Part shown: positions 37,763-46,800 of the stretch, piece after piece | Layout of the letters: every line of letters begins with the position of its first letter | Numbering within the stretch: position 1 is the stretch's first letter | Assembly (NCBI RefSeq): GCF_002002865.1 | Contig: NZ_CP019508.1 | Coordinates: forward strand, 1,146,501-1,210,500 | DNA: 64,000 bases | Direction of reading: 5' to 3' | Source of the DNA: Brevundimonas sp. LM2 | GTDB taxonomy: Bacteria; Pseudomonadota; Alphaproteobacteria; Caulobacterales; Caulobacteraceae | The notes under the pieces: model-generated | The model's input: the letters and a program-made list of their open reading frames with translations, nothing else | What the model was told of the DNA's origin: nothing | Databases searched by the model: none | Made by a program: the position numbers and the translations under genes

Positions 37763-38377
37763 CTAGCGCGAGGCGAACTGGGCGGAACTGCGGGCGGCGA
37801 CCTGGGCCTCCGGGCCCGCGAGGGCGCGGCCCGGGCCGACGGCCACGGCGTCGATGGTGCGGCCCGAGGCCACGTTCAGGATCGGCACCCGGTCACCCTC
37901 GGCGGCGTCGCGGGTGGCGCGTCCGGTGACGGTCAGGGTGACGCCCCCGGCGACATAGGCGACCTCGACCGTGTCGTTGCGGGCGATGACCCGGGCCGCG
38001 CGGGCCTGGCGCTGCGGGGTCGCCATGGGGCGGATGGCCGGTGCCACGGCCGCGTGGGCCGCCGCCGGAACCGTGTTGCCCCCCGTCGCCGGGGCCAGGG
38101 AGGCTTCGCGCACCACGACGCGGCGCAGACCCTGGGGATTGGCCCAGGCAAGGCCGTTGCGGGAGGCGATGGCCTGCAGCTGGGCGGCTTCGAACACCAC
38201 CGACGGCCCCGTCCGGGTGGCCAGGATGAAGTTGGCCGACGATCCGGCCCCGTCGAACACGTCGCCCAGGGTGACGCGGCCGTCGGCGTCGACCGGATTT
38301 GTCTTCAGCGTCACGGTCTCGGCCAGGGCAGGGGAGGCCAGCAGGACCACACCGGCGATCAGGCTCAGCATGCTCAT
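37763..38377 (-). CDS. flgA: Flagellar P-ring assembly chaperone
   Basis: A 204-residue exported protein (signal LSLIAGVVLLASPALA) with the SAF-like C-terminal domain: RVIARNDTVEVAYVAGGVTL, then GDRVPILNVASGRTIDAVAV. FlgA helps FlgI assemble the P-ring in the periplasm; flgI is not in the window. It lies 3 bp after flgG in the same operon. The N-terminal domain is shorter than in E. coli FlgA, as usual in Caulobacterales. Confidence 0.92.
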   Translation of the reverse strand: MSMLSLIAGVVLLASPALAETVTLKTNPVDADGRVTLGDVFDGAGSSANFILATRTGPSVVFEAAQLQAIASRNGLAWANPQGLRRVVVREASLAPATGGNTVPAAAHAAVAPAIRPMATPQRQARAARVIARNDTVEVAYVAGGVTLTVTGRATRDAAEGDRVPILNVASGRTIDAVAVGPGRALAGPEAQVAARSSAQFASR

Positions 38378-38380
38378 GAC

Positions 38381-39169
38381 CTAGCCCTTCACCTGGGCGG
38401 AGACGCTCATCATCTCGTCGGCGGTGGTGATGACCTTGGAGTTCATCTCATAGGCGCGCTGGGCGATGATGAGGGCGCTGATCTCGGTCACGGCATCGAC
38501 GTTCGAGGCTTCGGTATAGCCCTGCAGAAGTTGCCCGAACCCGGGCTCGCCCGGCGTCCCGACGGTGGCCGGACCGGAAGCGGCGGTTTCCAGCAGCAGG
38601 TTGTCGCCGATCGCCTCCAGCCCCGCCTCGTTGAAGAAGGTCGCCAGCTCCAGCTGGCCGACGACGGCCGGCTCGGTCGCGCCGTCGGTGATGACCTGCA
38701 CCTGGCCGCTCTTGGAGATGCTGACGTCGATCGCGTCCTGGGGAATGGTGATGGCCGGCTCGACCGCATAGCCGTCCTCGGTCACCAGCTGTCCTTCGGC
38801 GCTCAGCGAGAAGTTTCCGGCGCGGCTGTAGCCGATCTCGCCGGACGGCAGGGTGATCTGGAAATAGCCCTTGCCGTCGACGGCGATGTCATAGTCGTTG
38901 CCGGTCTGGGTCGGCGTGCCCTGTTCGGTGATGCGATAGACGCTGCCTGCCTTGACGCCCAGGCCGACCTGGATGCCGGTCGGGACGACCGTGCCCTGGG
39001 CCGACGACTGGGCCCCCATCCGTTCGACGTTCTGGTAGATCAGGTCCTGGAACTCGGCGCGCTGGCGCTTGTATCCGACCGTATTCATGTTGGCGATGTT
39101 GTTGGAGATGACCTCCACGTTCAGCTGCTGGGCGGCCATGCCCGAGGCTGCGGTTCTGAGAGCGCGCAT
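38381..39169 (-). CDS. flgG: Flagellar distal rod protein
   Basis: A 262-residue rod protein with the signature N-terminus (MRALRTAASGMAAQQLNVEV, then SNNIANMNTVGYKRQRAEF) and the C-terminal helix (NVDAVTEISALIIAQRAYEM) that polymerise together. No signal peptide, since it is exported by the flagellar type III apparatus. The starting Met is 11 bp downstream of the flgF stop. Normal length. Confidence 0.97.
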   Translation of the reverse strand: MRALRTAASGMAAQQLNVEVISNNIANMNTVGYKRQRAEFQDLIYQNVERMGAQSSAQGTVVPTGIQVGLGVKAGSVYRITEQGTPTQTGNDYDIAVDGKGYFQITLPSGEIGYSRAGNFSLSAEGQLVTEDGYAVEPAITIPQDAIDVSISKSGQVQVITDGATEPAVVGQLELATFFNEAGLEAIGDNLLLETAASGPATVGTPGEPGFGQLLQGYTEASNVDAVTEISALIIAQRAYEMNSKVITTADEMMSVSAQVKG

Positions 39170-39180
39170 CTATGTGTTCC

Positions 39181-39918
39181 CTAGCTCGATCGGCCCAGCC
39201 GCTCGACGGCGCGGCGGGACAGATCCTGGACGTTGTCGATCATCTTGGTCGCGCGTTCGTAGGCGCGGGTGATCTCGATCAGGTTGGTGATTTCGACCAG
39301 GGTGTTGACGTTGGATCCCTCCAGCATCCCCTGGCGAACCTGCACGCCCGCCGCGTCGAGCGCCGGGGCATTGGAGGCATTGCGGTAGAGACCGTCTCCG
39401 TCCTTGGACAGGACCGACAGGTTGTCGAACCGGGCCAGATCGAGCGTGCCCAGCAGGGCGCCGTCCTGGCTGAGAGTGCCGTCCTGGGCGACGCTGAGCG
39501 GGCCCAGGGCCGGATCGACGACGATCGGTCCGCCGTCGCCCAGCACGGGCAGGCCGGACTTGGTGACCAGCTGGCCGGTCGGGTCGATGGTGAAGGCGCC
39601 ATCGCGGGTATAGGCCTCGCCGGCCCCGTCCTGGATCTTGAAGAAGACGCCTTCGCCGTCGATGGCGAAGTCCAGCGTCCGGCCGGTCTCGTTCAGGGCC
39701 CCCTGGGCGAAATCGCGGCCCACGCCGTTGTCCAGCACGAAGCTGACGCTCGGGCGAACGGCGTCGTTGCGGGCCCGCTGGCCAATCTCGGTGCCGAGCA
39801 GCAACTGCTCGACCTTGAAGCCGGTGGTCTCCGCATTGGCGATGTTGTTGGCCGCGATGTCGAGTTCGCGACGCAGCGTCATCTGGCGGGACAGTCCGAT
39901 GTAGGCGGCGTTTTCCAC
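39181..39918 (-). CDS. flgF: Flagellar proximal rod protein
   Basis: The GTG at 39918 is the true start: AAGGAG lies ten bases upstream, and ENAAYIGLSRQMTLRRELD is the standard N-terminus. The open frame continues far upstream but is only the antisense of fliL. The product is 245 residues with the rod consensus ANNIANAETTGFKVEQ and C-terminal NTLVEITNLIEITRAYERA. First gene of the operon, 30 bp downstream of a consensus sigma-54 promoter, so it is a class III-type flagellar operon. Confidence 0.95.
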   Translation of the reverse strand: MENAAYIGLSRQMTLRRELDIAANNIANAETTGFKVEQLLLGTEIGQRARNDAVRPSVSFVLDNGVGRDFAQGALNETGRTLDFAIDGEGVFFKIQDGAGEAYTRDGAFTIDPTGQLVTKSGLPVLGDGGPIVVDPALGPLSVAQDGTLSQDGALLGTLDLARFDNLSVLSKDGDGLYRNASNAPALDAAGVQVRQGMLEGSNVNTLVEITNLIEITRAYERATKMIDNVQDLSRRAVERLGRSS

Positions 39919-39947
39919 GGTGGGCGGGCTCCTTCGCGGCAGGTCTC

Positions 39948-39962
39948 GCAACGACCGTGCCA
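39948..39962 (-). promoter_or_regulatory. Sigma-54 promoter of flgF operon
   Basis: On the minus strand TGGCACG-N4-TTGC matches the Caulobacter RpoN consensus exactly (GG and GC with correct spacing). Predicted transcription starts about 18 bases before the flgF GTG. The FlbD-type palindrome lies 54 bp upstream. Confidence 0.88.
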
Positions 39963-40015
39963 ACGCGGTTAATCCCCGTCCCCCGGGCGTTTGAGCGGTG
40001 AGGAGCCCGATACAC

Positions 40016-40032
40016 CCGGCAAATCTTGCCGG
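40016..40032. promoter_or_regulatory. FlbD ftr-like palindrome
   Basis: CCGGCAA-ATC-TTGCCGG is a perfect inverted repeat between the divergent flgF and fliL operons. It resembles the ftr enhancer elements bound by the sigma-54 activator FlbD in Caulobacter. It may also repress the fliL promoter. A TTAACC half-site at 40047 could contribute CtrA control of fliLM. Confidence 0.65.
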
Positions 40033-40096
40033 ATTTACACCTGGCGTTAACCAAACGCGTCGCATTGCGGACGTTGGGATCATCCGGGGCGCGTCG

Positions 40097-40758
40097 ATGC
40101 TGGGTTTGGGCAAGAAGAAGGACAAGCTCCCGAAAGACGACGCCACGGCCCTGGCCGTGGCCCACGGGGCCGATGTGCCGGCCGAGGGCGAGGCTCCGCC
40201 CAAGAAGAAGCTCCCCCTCCTGTTCATCATCGCGCCCGTCGCCCTGCTGGTTCTGCTGGGGGGGGAGCGGGGGCCTTCTTCATGCTCCAGCCGAAGCCCG
40301 CTGCCGCCGAGGGCGAGCACGGCGCGGCGGCCGAGGGGGACCACGGCGCGGCCAAGAAGGACGAGAAAAAGGAAGGCGGGGGCCACGGCGCGGCCAAGGA
40401 GGGCGAGGGCGAGGCGGATCCGGCCCTGGGCAAGATCGCCGAGGGCCCCGACGGCATCACCTTCTACACCCTGCCGGACATGGTGGTGAACATTCAGTCG
40501 CCCGACGGCAAGCCGACCTTCCTGAAGCTGAGCCTGACGCTTGAGATGCACGACGCCGACCTGGCCCACACCCTGCAGGGCCAGATGCCGCGCATGCAGG
40601 ACATGTTTCAGGGCTTCCTGCGCGAGCTGCGGCCCGAGGATCTGGCCGGATCGGCCGGCAGCTACCAGCTGCGCGCCGAGATCCTGCGCCGGGTCAATCT
40701 GATCGCCGCCCCGTCCAAGGTGGATGCGGTCCTGATCGAAGAAATGCTGGTTCAATAG
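40097..40758 (+). pseudogene. fliL: Flagellar basal-body protein FliL with one-base frameshift
   Basis: The ATG at 40097 opens MLGLGKKKDKLPKDDATALA and the membrane helix LPLLFIIAPVALLVLLGG. At the G8 run 40258-40265 the frame breaks. Adding one G continues seamlessly into FFMLQPKPAAAEGEHGAA and the FliL domain (ITFYTLPDMVVNIQSPDGK, FLKLSLTLEMHD) to the TAG at 40758. Unaltered, the first frame ends near 40489 without the domain. FliL stabilises the motor and stator. The frameshift may be a sequencing error in the homopolymer or a real slip. fliM follows after 4 bp. Confidence 0.85.
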
Positions 40759-40762
40759 GCCG

Positions 40763-41830
40763 ATGTCTGACGCGGGCTTAGCAGACACCGAACTCGATCC
40801 ATTCGGCGGATCGGACGCCTTCGGCGACGCCGGGTCGGCCGCATCCGAGCGCATCCTGAATCAGGACGAGATCGACAGCCTGCTGGGCTTCGACCTGGGC
40901 GACGACGACGGCTCCGAGCGCTCGGGCATCCGCGCCATCATCAACTCGGCCCTCGTCAGCTACGAGCGGCTGCCGATGCTGGAGATCGTCTTCGACCGCC
41001 TGGTGCGGCTGATGACGACATCGCTTCGCAACTTCACGTCCGACAACGTCGAGGTCAGTCTCGACAACATCTCGTCGATCCGCTTCGGCGACTATCTGAA
41101 CTCGATCCCGCTGCCCGCCATTCTCGCCGTGTTCAGGGCCGAGGAACTGGACAACTATGGCCTGCTGACCGTCGACTCCAACCTGATCTATTCGATCGTC
41201 GACGTGCTGCTGGGCGGGCGCCGGGGCACGGCGGCCCTGCGGATCGAGGGGCGGCCCTACACCACCATCGAACGGGTGCTGGTCCAGCGGATGGTCGAGG
41301 TCATCCTGGCCGACGCCAACGCCGCCTTCGAGCCCCTGACCCCGGTCCATTTCAACCTCGACCGTCTGGAGACCAACCCCCGGTTCGCCGCCATCGCGCG
41401 TCCCGCGAACGCGGCGATCCTAGTCAAGCTGCGGATCGACATGGAGGACCGTGGCGGGCGGGTCGAGCTGCTGCTGCCCTATGCGACGCTGGAGCCGATC
41501 CGCAAGATGCTGCTGCAGCAGTTCATGGGCGAGAAGTTCGGCCGAGACAACATATGGGAAGGTCACCTTGCCACGGAACTCTGGACCACCGACACGGTGG
41601 TCCGCGCGGTTCTGGACGAGCAGTCCTGCCCCCTGTCGACGGTGCTGAACCTGAAGGTCGGCGACACCCTGATGCTGAACGCGACGCCGGATTCGGACAT
41701 CTCGATCCGCTGCGGCTCGATCCCGGTGACGACCGGCCGGATGGGCCGCAAGGGCCAGCATATCGCCATTCGCGTGGAGGGTCCGATCAGTGTCGAGGCC
41801 GCCAACAGTCTGACCAAGGGACGACGCTGA
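40763..41830 (+). CDS. fliM: Flagellar motor switch protein
   Basis: A 355-residue C-ring protein. The N-terminal CheY-P binding motif LNQDEIDSLLGF lies near residue 32. The CheC-like middle domain and C-terminal SpoA domain (CPLSTVLNLKVGDTLMLNA, then GRMGRKGQHIAIRV) follow. It links chemotaxis signalling to rotor direction. It sits in the usual fliL-fliM operon, with the DUF6468 gene starting 1 bp after its stop. Confidence 0.97.
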   Translation: MSDAGLADTELDPFGGSDAFGDAGSAASERILNQDEIDSLLGFDLGDDDGSERSGIRAIINSALVSYERLPMLEIVFDRLVRLMTTSLRNFTSDNVEVSLDNISSIRFGDYLNSIPLPAILAVFRAEELDNYGLLTVDSNLIYSIVDVLLGGRRGTAALRIEGRPYTTIERVLVQRMVEVILADANAAFEPLTPVHFNLDRLETNPRFAAIARPANAAILVKLRIDMEDRGGRVELLLPYATLEPIRKMLLQQFMGEKFGRDNIWEGHLATELWTTDTVVRAVLDEQSCPLSTVLNLKVGDTLMLNATPDSDISIRCGSIPVTTGRMGRKGQHIAIRVEGPISVEAANSLTKGRR

Positions 41831-41831
41831 C

Positions 41832-42467
41832 ATGACCGGCATGATCCTCGACGCTGTCCTGATGCTGCTGCTGGTGGCGGCACTGGCCTATGGCGTGCGG
41901 CTGGAGAAGAAGCTGACCCAGCTCCGCTCGGGTCAGCTGGCCTTCGCCGGCGCGGTCACCGAGCTGAACGCCGCCTGCGGCCGGGCCGAAAGCGCCCTGG
42001 GATCCCTGCGCGCCTCGGGCGAGGAGGCCGACCTGCTGCACGACCGGATCATCAAGGCGCGGGCGCTGAAGACGGATCTGGAGCAGCTGATCGCCAAGGG
42101 CGCGCGCGGCGTTCTCCCTCCCCTTCATGGGGAGGGACCGCGAGCGCATGCGAGCGCGGGTGGGGACGTGTCGAGCAGAGATCACGCTGCCCCGCTCGAA
42201 CCCACCCGGGCTGCTGCGCAGCCGTCCCTCCCGACAAGCGGGAGGGAGAAGCCCGCATCCGCCGCCGCCCCAGACCCCGAAGACCGCGCCTTCCGCATGG
42301 CGGCCCTGGCCGAGCGGATCCATGGCATGGCCCCGCCCGCCAAGGCCGCCGCCGCCGGTGCCGGCAATGTTCAGGCCATCCTGCAGGCCATGACCGCTAA
42401 CCAAGCTGCGAAGCAAAGCCTCAACCGCGCCAAGGCTAGTCTCGACGAAGACCTGTTCGCCGCCTAA
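41832..42467 (+). CDS. DUF6468 flagellar-locus membrane protein carrying a palindromic insertion
   Basis: A 211-residue protein with an N-terminal transmembrane helix (MILDAVLMLLLVAALAYGV), a helical coiled segment (residues 25-90), and a conserved C-terminal helix (NVQAILQAMTANQ). Residues about 94-140 are encoded by a palindromic element and read as Pro/Ala/Ser-rich filler, absent from what the rest of the protein looks like. The gene directly follows fliM and precedes a MotE-like gene, so a role in flagellar motor assembly is likely. Exact function is unknown. Confidence 0.8.
   Translation: MTGMILDAVLMLLLVAALAYGVRLEKKLTQLRSGQLAFAGAVTELNAACGRAESALGSLRASGEEADLLHDRIIKARALKTDLEQLIAKGARGVLPPLHGEGPRAHASAGGDVSSRDHAAPLEPTRAAAQPSLPTSGREKPASAAAPDPEDRAFRMAALAERIHGMAPPAKAAAAGAGNVQAILQAMTANQAAKQSLNRAKASLDEDLFAA
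42112..42250 (+). repeat. Palindromic mobile repeat element inside coding sequence
   Basis: The ends are inverted repeats: TTCTCCCTCCC at 42112-42122 and GGGAGGGAGAA at 42240-42250. Each end forms a perfect 9-bp hairpin (42115-42137, loop TTCAT; 42225-42247, loop ACAAG). The middle contains GCGAGCGC/ATGC symmetric sequence. It has the look of a non-autonomous REP/MITE-like element and preserves the reading frame. Confidence 0.75.
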
Positions 42468-42485
42468 CTCCTGAAAGCCTCCTGA

Positions 42486-43439
42486 ATGGCCAAGCTGCCG
42501 CGCCTCCTGCCCCTGATCGCCATCGCCATTGGCGGGGTCGTGGCCGTGCGCGCCGTGGGGGCCGGACCGGGCCTGCTGGCCGGGGCCCAGGCCTGGGCCG
42601 AGGACGCCGGCACCGCCGTCGGCGAGGCGGCCGCCCCCCCGGCACCGCGTCCGGCCCCGGCCGTCTGCGCCCTGACGCCCGAACAGCTGGCCCAGCAGGC
42701 CGGCATCTCTCCGGCGGAGCTGCGCATCATCCAGTCCCTTTCGGCCCGCCGCACCGAGCTGGACGTCCGCGACGCCGATTTCGCCACGACCCTGCCGCTG
42801 ATGGTCGCCGCCGAGGCCAAGCTGGACGCCAAGGTCCAGGCCCTGAATGCCATCAAGGCCGAGGTCCAGACCCTGTTGGGTCAGGTCGACGAGCGCCAGA
42901 AGGCCGAGACCGATCGCCTGGTGGCCGTCTATGCCGCCATGCGTCCGCGCGAGGCGGCCGCCGTCTTCGCCACTTTGGACGACAGCGTGCGGCTGCCCAT
43001 CGCCGCCGCCATGCGTCCGCGCGGCCTGTCCGCCATCATGGCCCAGATGCCGGCCCCGGCCGCCCGCGAGCTGACGGAGAAACTGGCCCGTCGCTTCCAG
43101 GCCCAGCAGCTGGCCGCCCGCGCCGCCGCGGCCGCCGCCGTGGCACCCGCCCCGACCCAGACCGCCGCCGCTGCCCCTGCCACGCCCCCAGCGGCGACGC
43201 CTGCCGCCCCGGCGACCGCTGCCGCGGCCCCGACCGCCCAGCCCGCCGCCAACCGCACCCCCCAGGCCCGTCCTGCGCCCCGGGCGGCGCGTCAGGCCTC
43301 GACGCCGACGCGCTCCAACCCCCGGCCCCCGGCCGCTGCCCAGGCCTCGGCGACCACGGGGGCCCAGCCGTACGCGCCGACCGCCCCGACGGCCCCGCCG
43401 CCGTCGAACCCCACCGCGCCGCGCCAGTCGGTGCAGTAG
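42486..43439 (+). CDS. MotE-like flagellar chaperone protein
   Basis: A 317-residue protein with an N-terminal signal or anchor (LLPLIAIAIGGVVAVRAV), a coiled coil (LDAKVQALNAIKAEVQTLLG), and an MgtE_N-like domain (AAMRPREAAAVFATLDDSV, then MRPRGLSAIMAQMPAPAAREL) characteristic of MotE, which in rhizobia stabilises MotC. The C-terminal 110 residues are low-complexity Ala/Pro/Thr. It follows the DUF6468 gene by 18 bp and ends the fliL-fliM unit. Confidence 0.8.
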   Translation: MAKLPRLLPLIAIAIGGVVAVRAVGAGPGLLAGAQAWAEDAGTAVGEAAAPPAPRPAPAVCALTPEQLAQQAGISPAELRIIQSLSARRTELDVRDADFATTLPLMVAAEAKLDAKVQALNAIKAEVQTLLGQVDERQKAETDRLVAVYAAMRPREAAAVFATLDDSVRLPIAAAMRPRGLSAIMAQMPAPAARELTEKLARRFQAQQLAARAAAAAAVAPAPTQTAAAAPATPPAATPAAPATAAAAPTAQPAANRTPQARPAPRAARQASTPTRSNPRPPAAAQASATTGAQPYAPTAPTAPPPSNPTAPRQSVQ

Positions 43440-43516
43440 CCACCGCGCACAGTTGGCACCGACAGCGGGGGAGGGTATCACCCGCCTCCGCTTCCTCCGC
43501 CTCTGAAGGCCCGACC

Positions 43517-43780
43517 ATGTCCGACACGCCCCCCGACCGCCTCTCGGTCAACCCTTCCAGCCCCCACCATGACGCCGACGTGCTGGCGCGCGGCGTGGGC
43601 ATCAAGTTCAAGGGCGAGGAAAAGACCAACGTCGAGGAATACTGCGTTTCCGAGGGCTGGGTCCGGCTCGCCGTCGGCAAGGCCGTGGACCGCAAGGGCA
43701 ATGCCCTGACCGTCAAGCTTCAGGGCCCGGTCGAGCCGTACTTCCAGAACAGCGTCGTCGAGGACGAAGCCGAGGGCTGA
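43517..43780 (+). CDS. DUF3297 family protein
   Basis: An 87-residue soluble protein with the compact DUF3297 pattern: DRLSVNPSSPHHDADVLARG, GIKFKGEEKTNVEEYCVSEG and GNALTVKLQGPVEPYF. An AAGG ribosome site sits eight bases upstream. The family is widespread in proteobacteria without a proven role. It stands alone, convergent with the Mfd-like gene. Confidence 0.9.
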   Translation: MSDTPPDRLSVNPSSPHHDADVLARGVGIKFKGEEKTNVEEYCVSEGWVRLAVGKAVDRKGNALTVKLQGPVEPYFQNSVVEDEAEG

Positions 43781-43818
43781 TCCAGGATCGCGTCCGACCC
43801 GGCCCGGCCCGGCGCGCC

Positions 43819-46800
43819 TCAGGCCGCCAGCCGGGTCAGGATCGAGGTGACGAAGGCCTCATCATGCGGCGTGTCGTCCGCATCGAAGACCAGCCGGTCT
43901 TCGGACCAACGGCCGAACCCTTCCGCCGGCAGGCTTTCCCGCAGCCGGACCGCCTGGGCCCGGGCCAGGGTAAAGGCCGTCGCCTTGGGGCCCGAGGCGA
44001 TGGCGGTGACCCCCGCCTCGGCGGCCATGGCCCCGATCCGGGCCGCCCCGAGCAGCTTCACGACCTCGGGCGGCGGCGGGCCGAACCGGTCGGCGATCTC
44101 GTCCTCGAGCGCGTCGACGGCTGCGGGAGACGTCACCTGCGACAGCCGAGCGTAGAGGTTGATGCGCAGGGTCGCGTCGGGAATGAAGGCCTCCGGGATG
44201 AAGGCGGTCTCGTCGACCTTCAGCGGAGCGGGCGGCGGAATCGCCTCTTCGCCGCGCGCGAGCCTGACGGCGCGCTCGAGCACCTGCTGATACAGCGCCG
44301 CCCCGATCATGCGCATGTGACCGGCCTGATCGTCTCCGACCAGATCGCCGCCGCCCCTCATGTCGAGGTCGCGGGCGCTGATCGCGAACCCCGACCCCAG
44401 GCGGTCGAAGGCCTCCAGGGCGCTGAGCCGCGCCCGGGTCGAATCGGACACCTCGTCTTCCGGGTCCGTCAGCAGGAAGGCGAACCCCTGCATCCGCCCG
44501 CGGCCGACGCGCCCCCTCAGCTGGTGCAACTGCGCCAGGCCGAAACGGTCCGGCCGCCAGACCACCATGGTGTTGGCCCGCGGCACGTCCAGACCGCTCT
44601 CGATGATGTTGGTGGCCAGCAGGATGTCTCCGCGTCCTTCGGCGAAGCCCACCATGGCGTCGTCGACCTCGGCGGGCGACATCTTGCCATGCGCGACAGT
44701 CACCGACAGTTCGGGCACGAGCGTCTGCAACCGGGCCTGCATCGGCTCCAGGTCCTCGATGCGGGGGCAGACGACGAAGGCCTGACCGCGCCGGCGCTTC
44801 TCGCGCAGCAGGGCCGTGCGCAGGGAGGCGGCGTCGAAGGCCGCCAGGGCGGTCCGGATGGGGCGCCGGCGGGCAGGCGGGCTGGCGATCACGCTGACGT
44901 CGAGCAGACCGACGAGGGCGCTCTGCAAGGTCTTCGGGATCGGCGTGGCCGTCATGGTCAGGGCGTGCGGGGCCTGGGCGCGGAGCGCGTCCTTCATCTT
45001 GGCACCGAACCTCTGTTCCTCGTCGATGACGACCAGACCCAGATCCGCGAAAGTGATCGTATCGCCCGCCAGGGTCTGGGTGCCCACGACGACGCGGACG
45101 CTGCCGTCCGCCAGACCCGCCTTGACCGCCTTGGCTTCGGCACCGTCCACCAGCCGGGACAGATGCGCGACCTCGATCCCGATCTCCTTGAAGCGTCGTC
45201 GGAAGGTCTCGTAGTGCTGGCGCGCCAGCACCGTCGTCGGCGCGGCCACCATCACCTGGCGTCCGGCCAAAGCAACCGCCGCGGCTGCCCGCAGGGCCAC
45301 CTCGGTCTTGCCGAAGCCGACGTCGCCGCACACCAATCGGTTCATGGGTCGCCCGGAGGCCAGGTCGTCGAGCACGCCCGCGATCGCGGCGGTCTGGTCC
45401 GGCGACTCGGGAAAGGGGAAACGGCTGGCGAAGGCGGCATAGGCCGCGGCCGGCGGTGTTACCGGGTCGGCCGCCGCCTCATCCCGTTCGCGGGTCAGGA
45501 CCACCAGTCGCTGGGCGGTCTCGTCGATCTGGGCGCTGACCTCGGCGCGCCGCTTGCGCCAGGCGTCGGCGCCGATCCGGTCCAGGGTCACGGCGTCGGG
45601 CTCGGAGCCGTAGCGCCAGACCCGACCCAGGTCCTCGACCGGAGCCAGGACGGTCGTCCCCCCATGGTACGCCAGTCTCAGGACGTCACGTTCGAAGCCG
45701 CCGACCGTCACACGCTCGAGGGCCGTCAGAACCCCCAGACCGTGGTCCTCGTGGATGACGACATCGCCCGTCCGCAGTTCGATCTCGCCGGACAGGATCT
45801 GCGCGGTCGTGCGCGATGGCCCGAGACGTCCGCCCAGAACTTCCGTGGCCGTCAGGACGGTGAGGTCGAGGTCCGCGTCGTCGAAGCCGGCCGAGGGATC
45901 GGCGACGAAGGTCGAGACGCTTCCGGAGCCGGCCGCGACGATCTCGTCCCAGCGGGACGGCGAGGACGGGACGTCGACCGTCTGGCGGGCCAGAAGCCGC
46001 CGCATCGCCTGCAGCTCCGGCGCTGTCGCGCTCAGCACGATACGTCGTCCCTTGATCGACTGATCCTGGATATAGGCCGCGAGCGCCTTGCCCGGGCGAC
46101 GTTCGGTGGCGAAGGCGGGCAGGGGATCCGCGACGTCCCCGGCATCGATCGCCTCGCCGCGCGCCAAGGCTGCATCGGCCTCCAATTCCGACAGGTAGAG
46201 GGCCGAGGGAGCTGCGGGCGCGACGTCCGCCCCGCCGAAGACCCGCGCCGTCTCATGGGCCTCGGCCACCTGAGCGAGGAAGCGGCCACAGCGTTGCGCC
46301 GCATCGGCTTCCACCAGCACGGTCGCCGCGTCCATACGCTCGAACAGGGTTTCGAGAGTGCCGGCGACACGCGCCAGCCCGTGTTCGATGCCGGGTTCGC
46401 GGATCTCATCGTCGGAAAGATGCAGCTCGGAAGCCCCCTGCAGCGTGAGCCGGTCGATCGCGTCCTCGGTGCGCTGGGTGATCGGGTCGTACCATTTCAG
46501 GGTCTCGATCCGCTCGTCGACCAGGGACGCGCGCACCGGGCGGTCCGCCGCGGCAGGAAAAAGATCGATCACCTCGCCGAGAAAGGCGATCTCGCCCGGC
46601 TCATCCACCCGGTCGTCCACGACATAGCCCGTCCGATCGGCGAAGGCCTTGAGCGCGTCGCGGTCGAGCGGCTCGCCGACACGAAGATCGAAAGACGCCT
46701 GCGATGCGGTCCGGGGCGGCAGGCGCTGCATCGCAGCCTCGGGCGACACCACCAGGACGACCTTGCCGGACGCCCGCTCCAGGCGGTCGAGCACGAGCAG

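Noticed and set aside
39919..40854. Extended flgF open frame running through the fliL region
   Set aside because: It is antisense of fliL and contains no rod-protein features; GTG 39918 with AAGGAG is the proper start.
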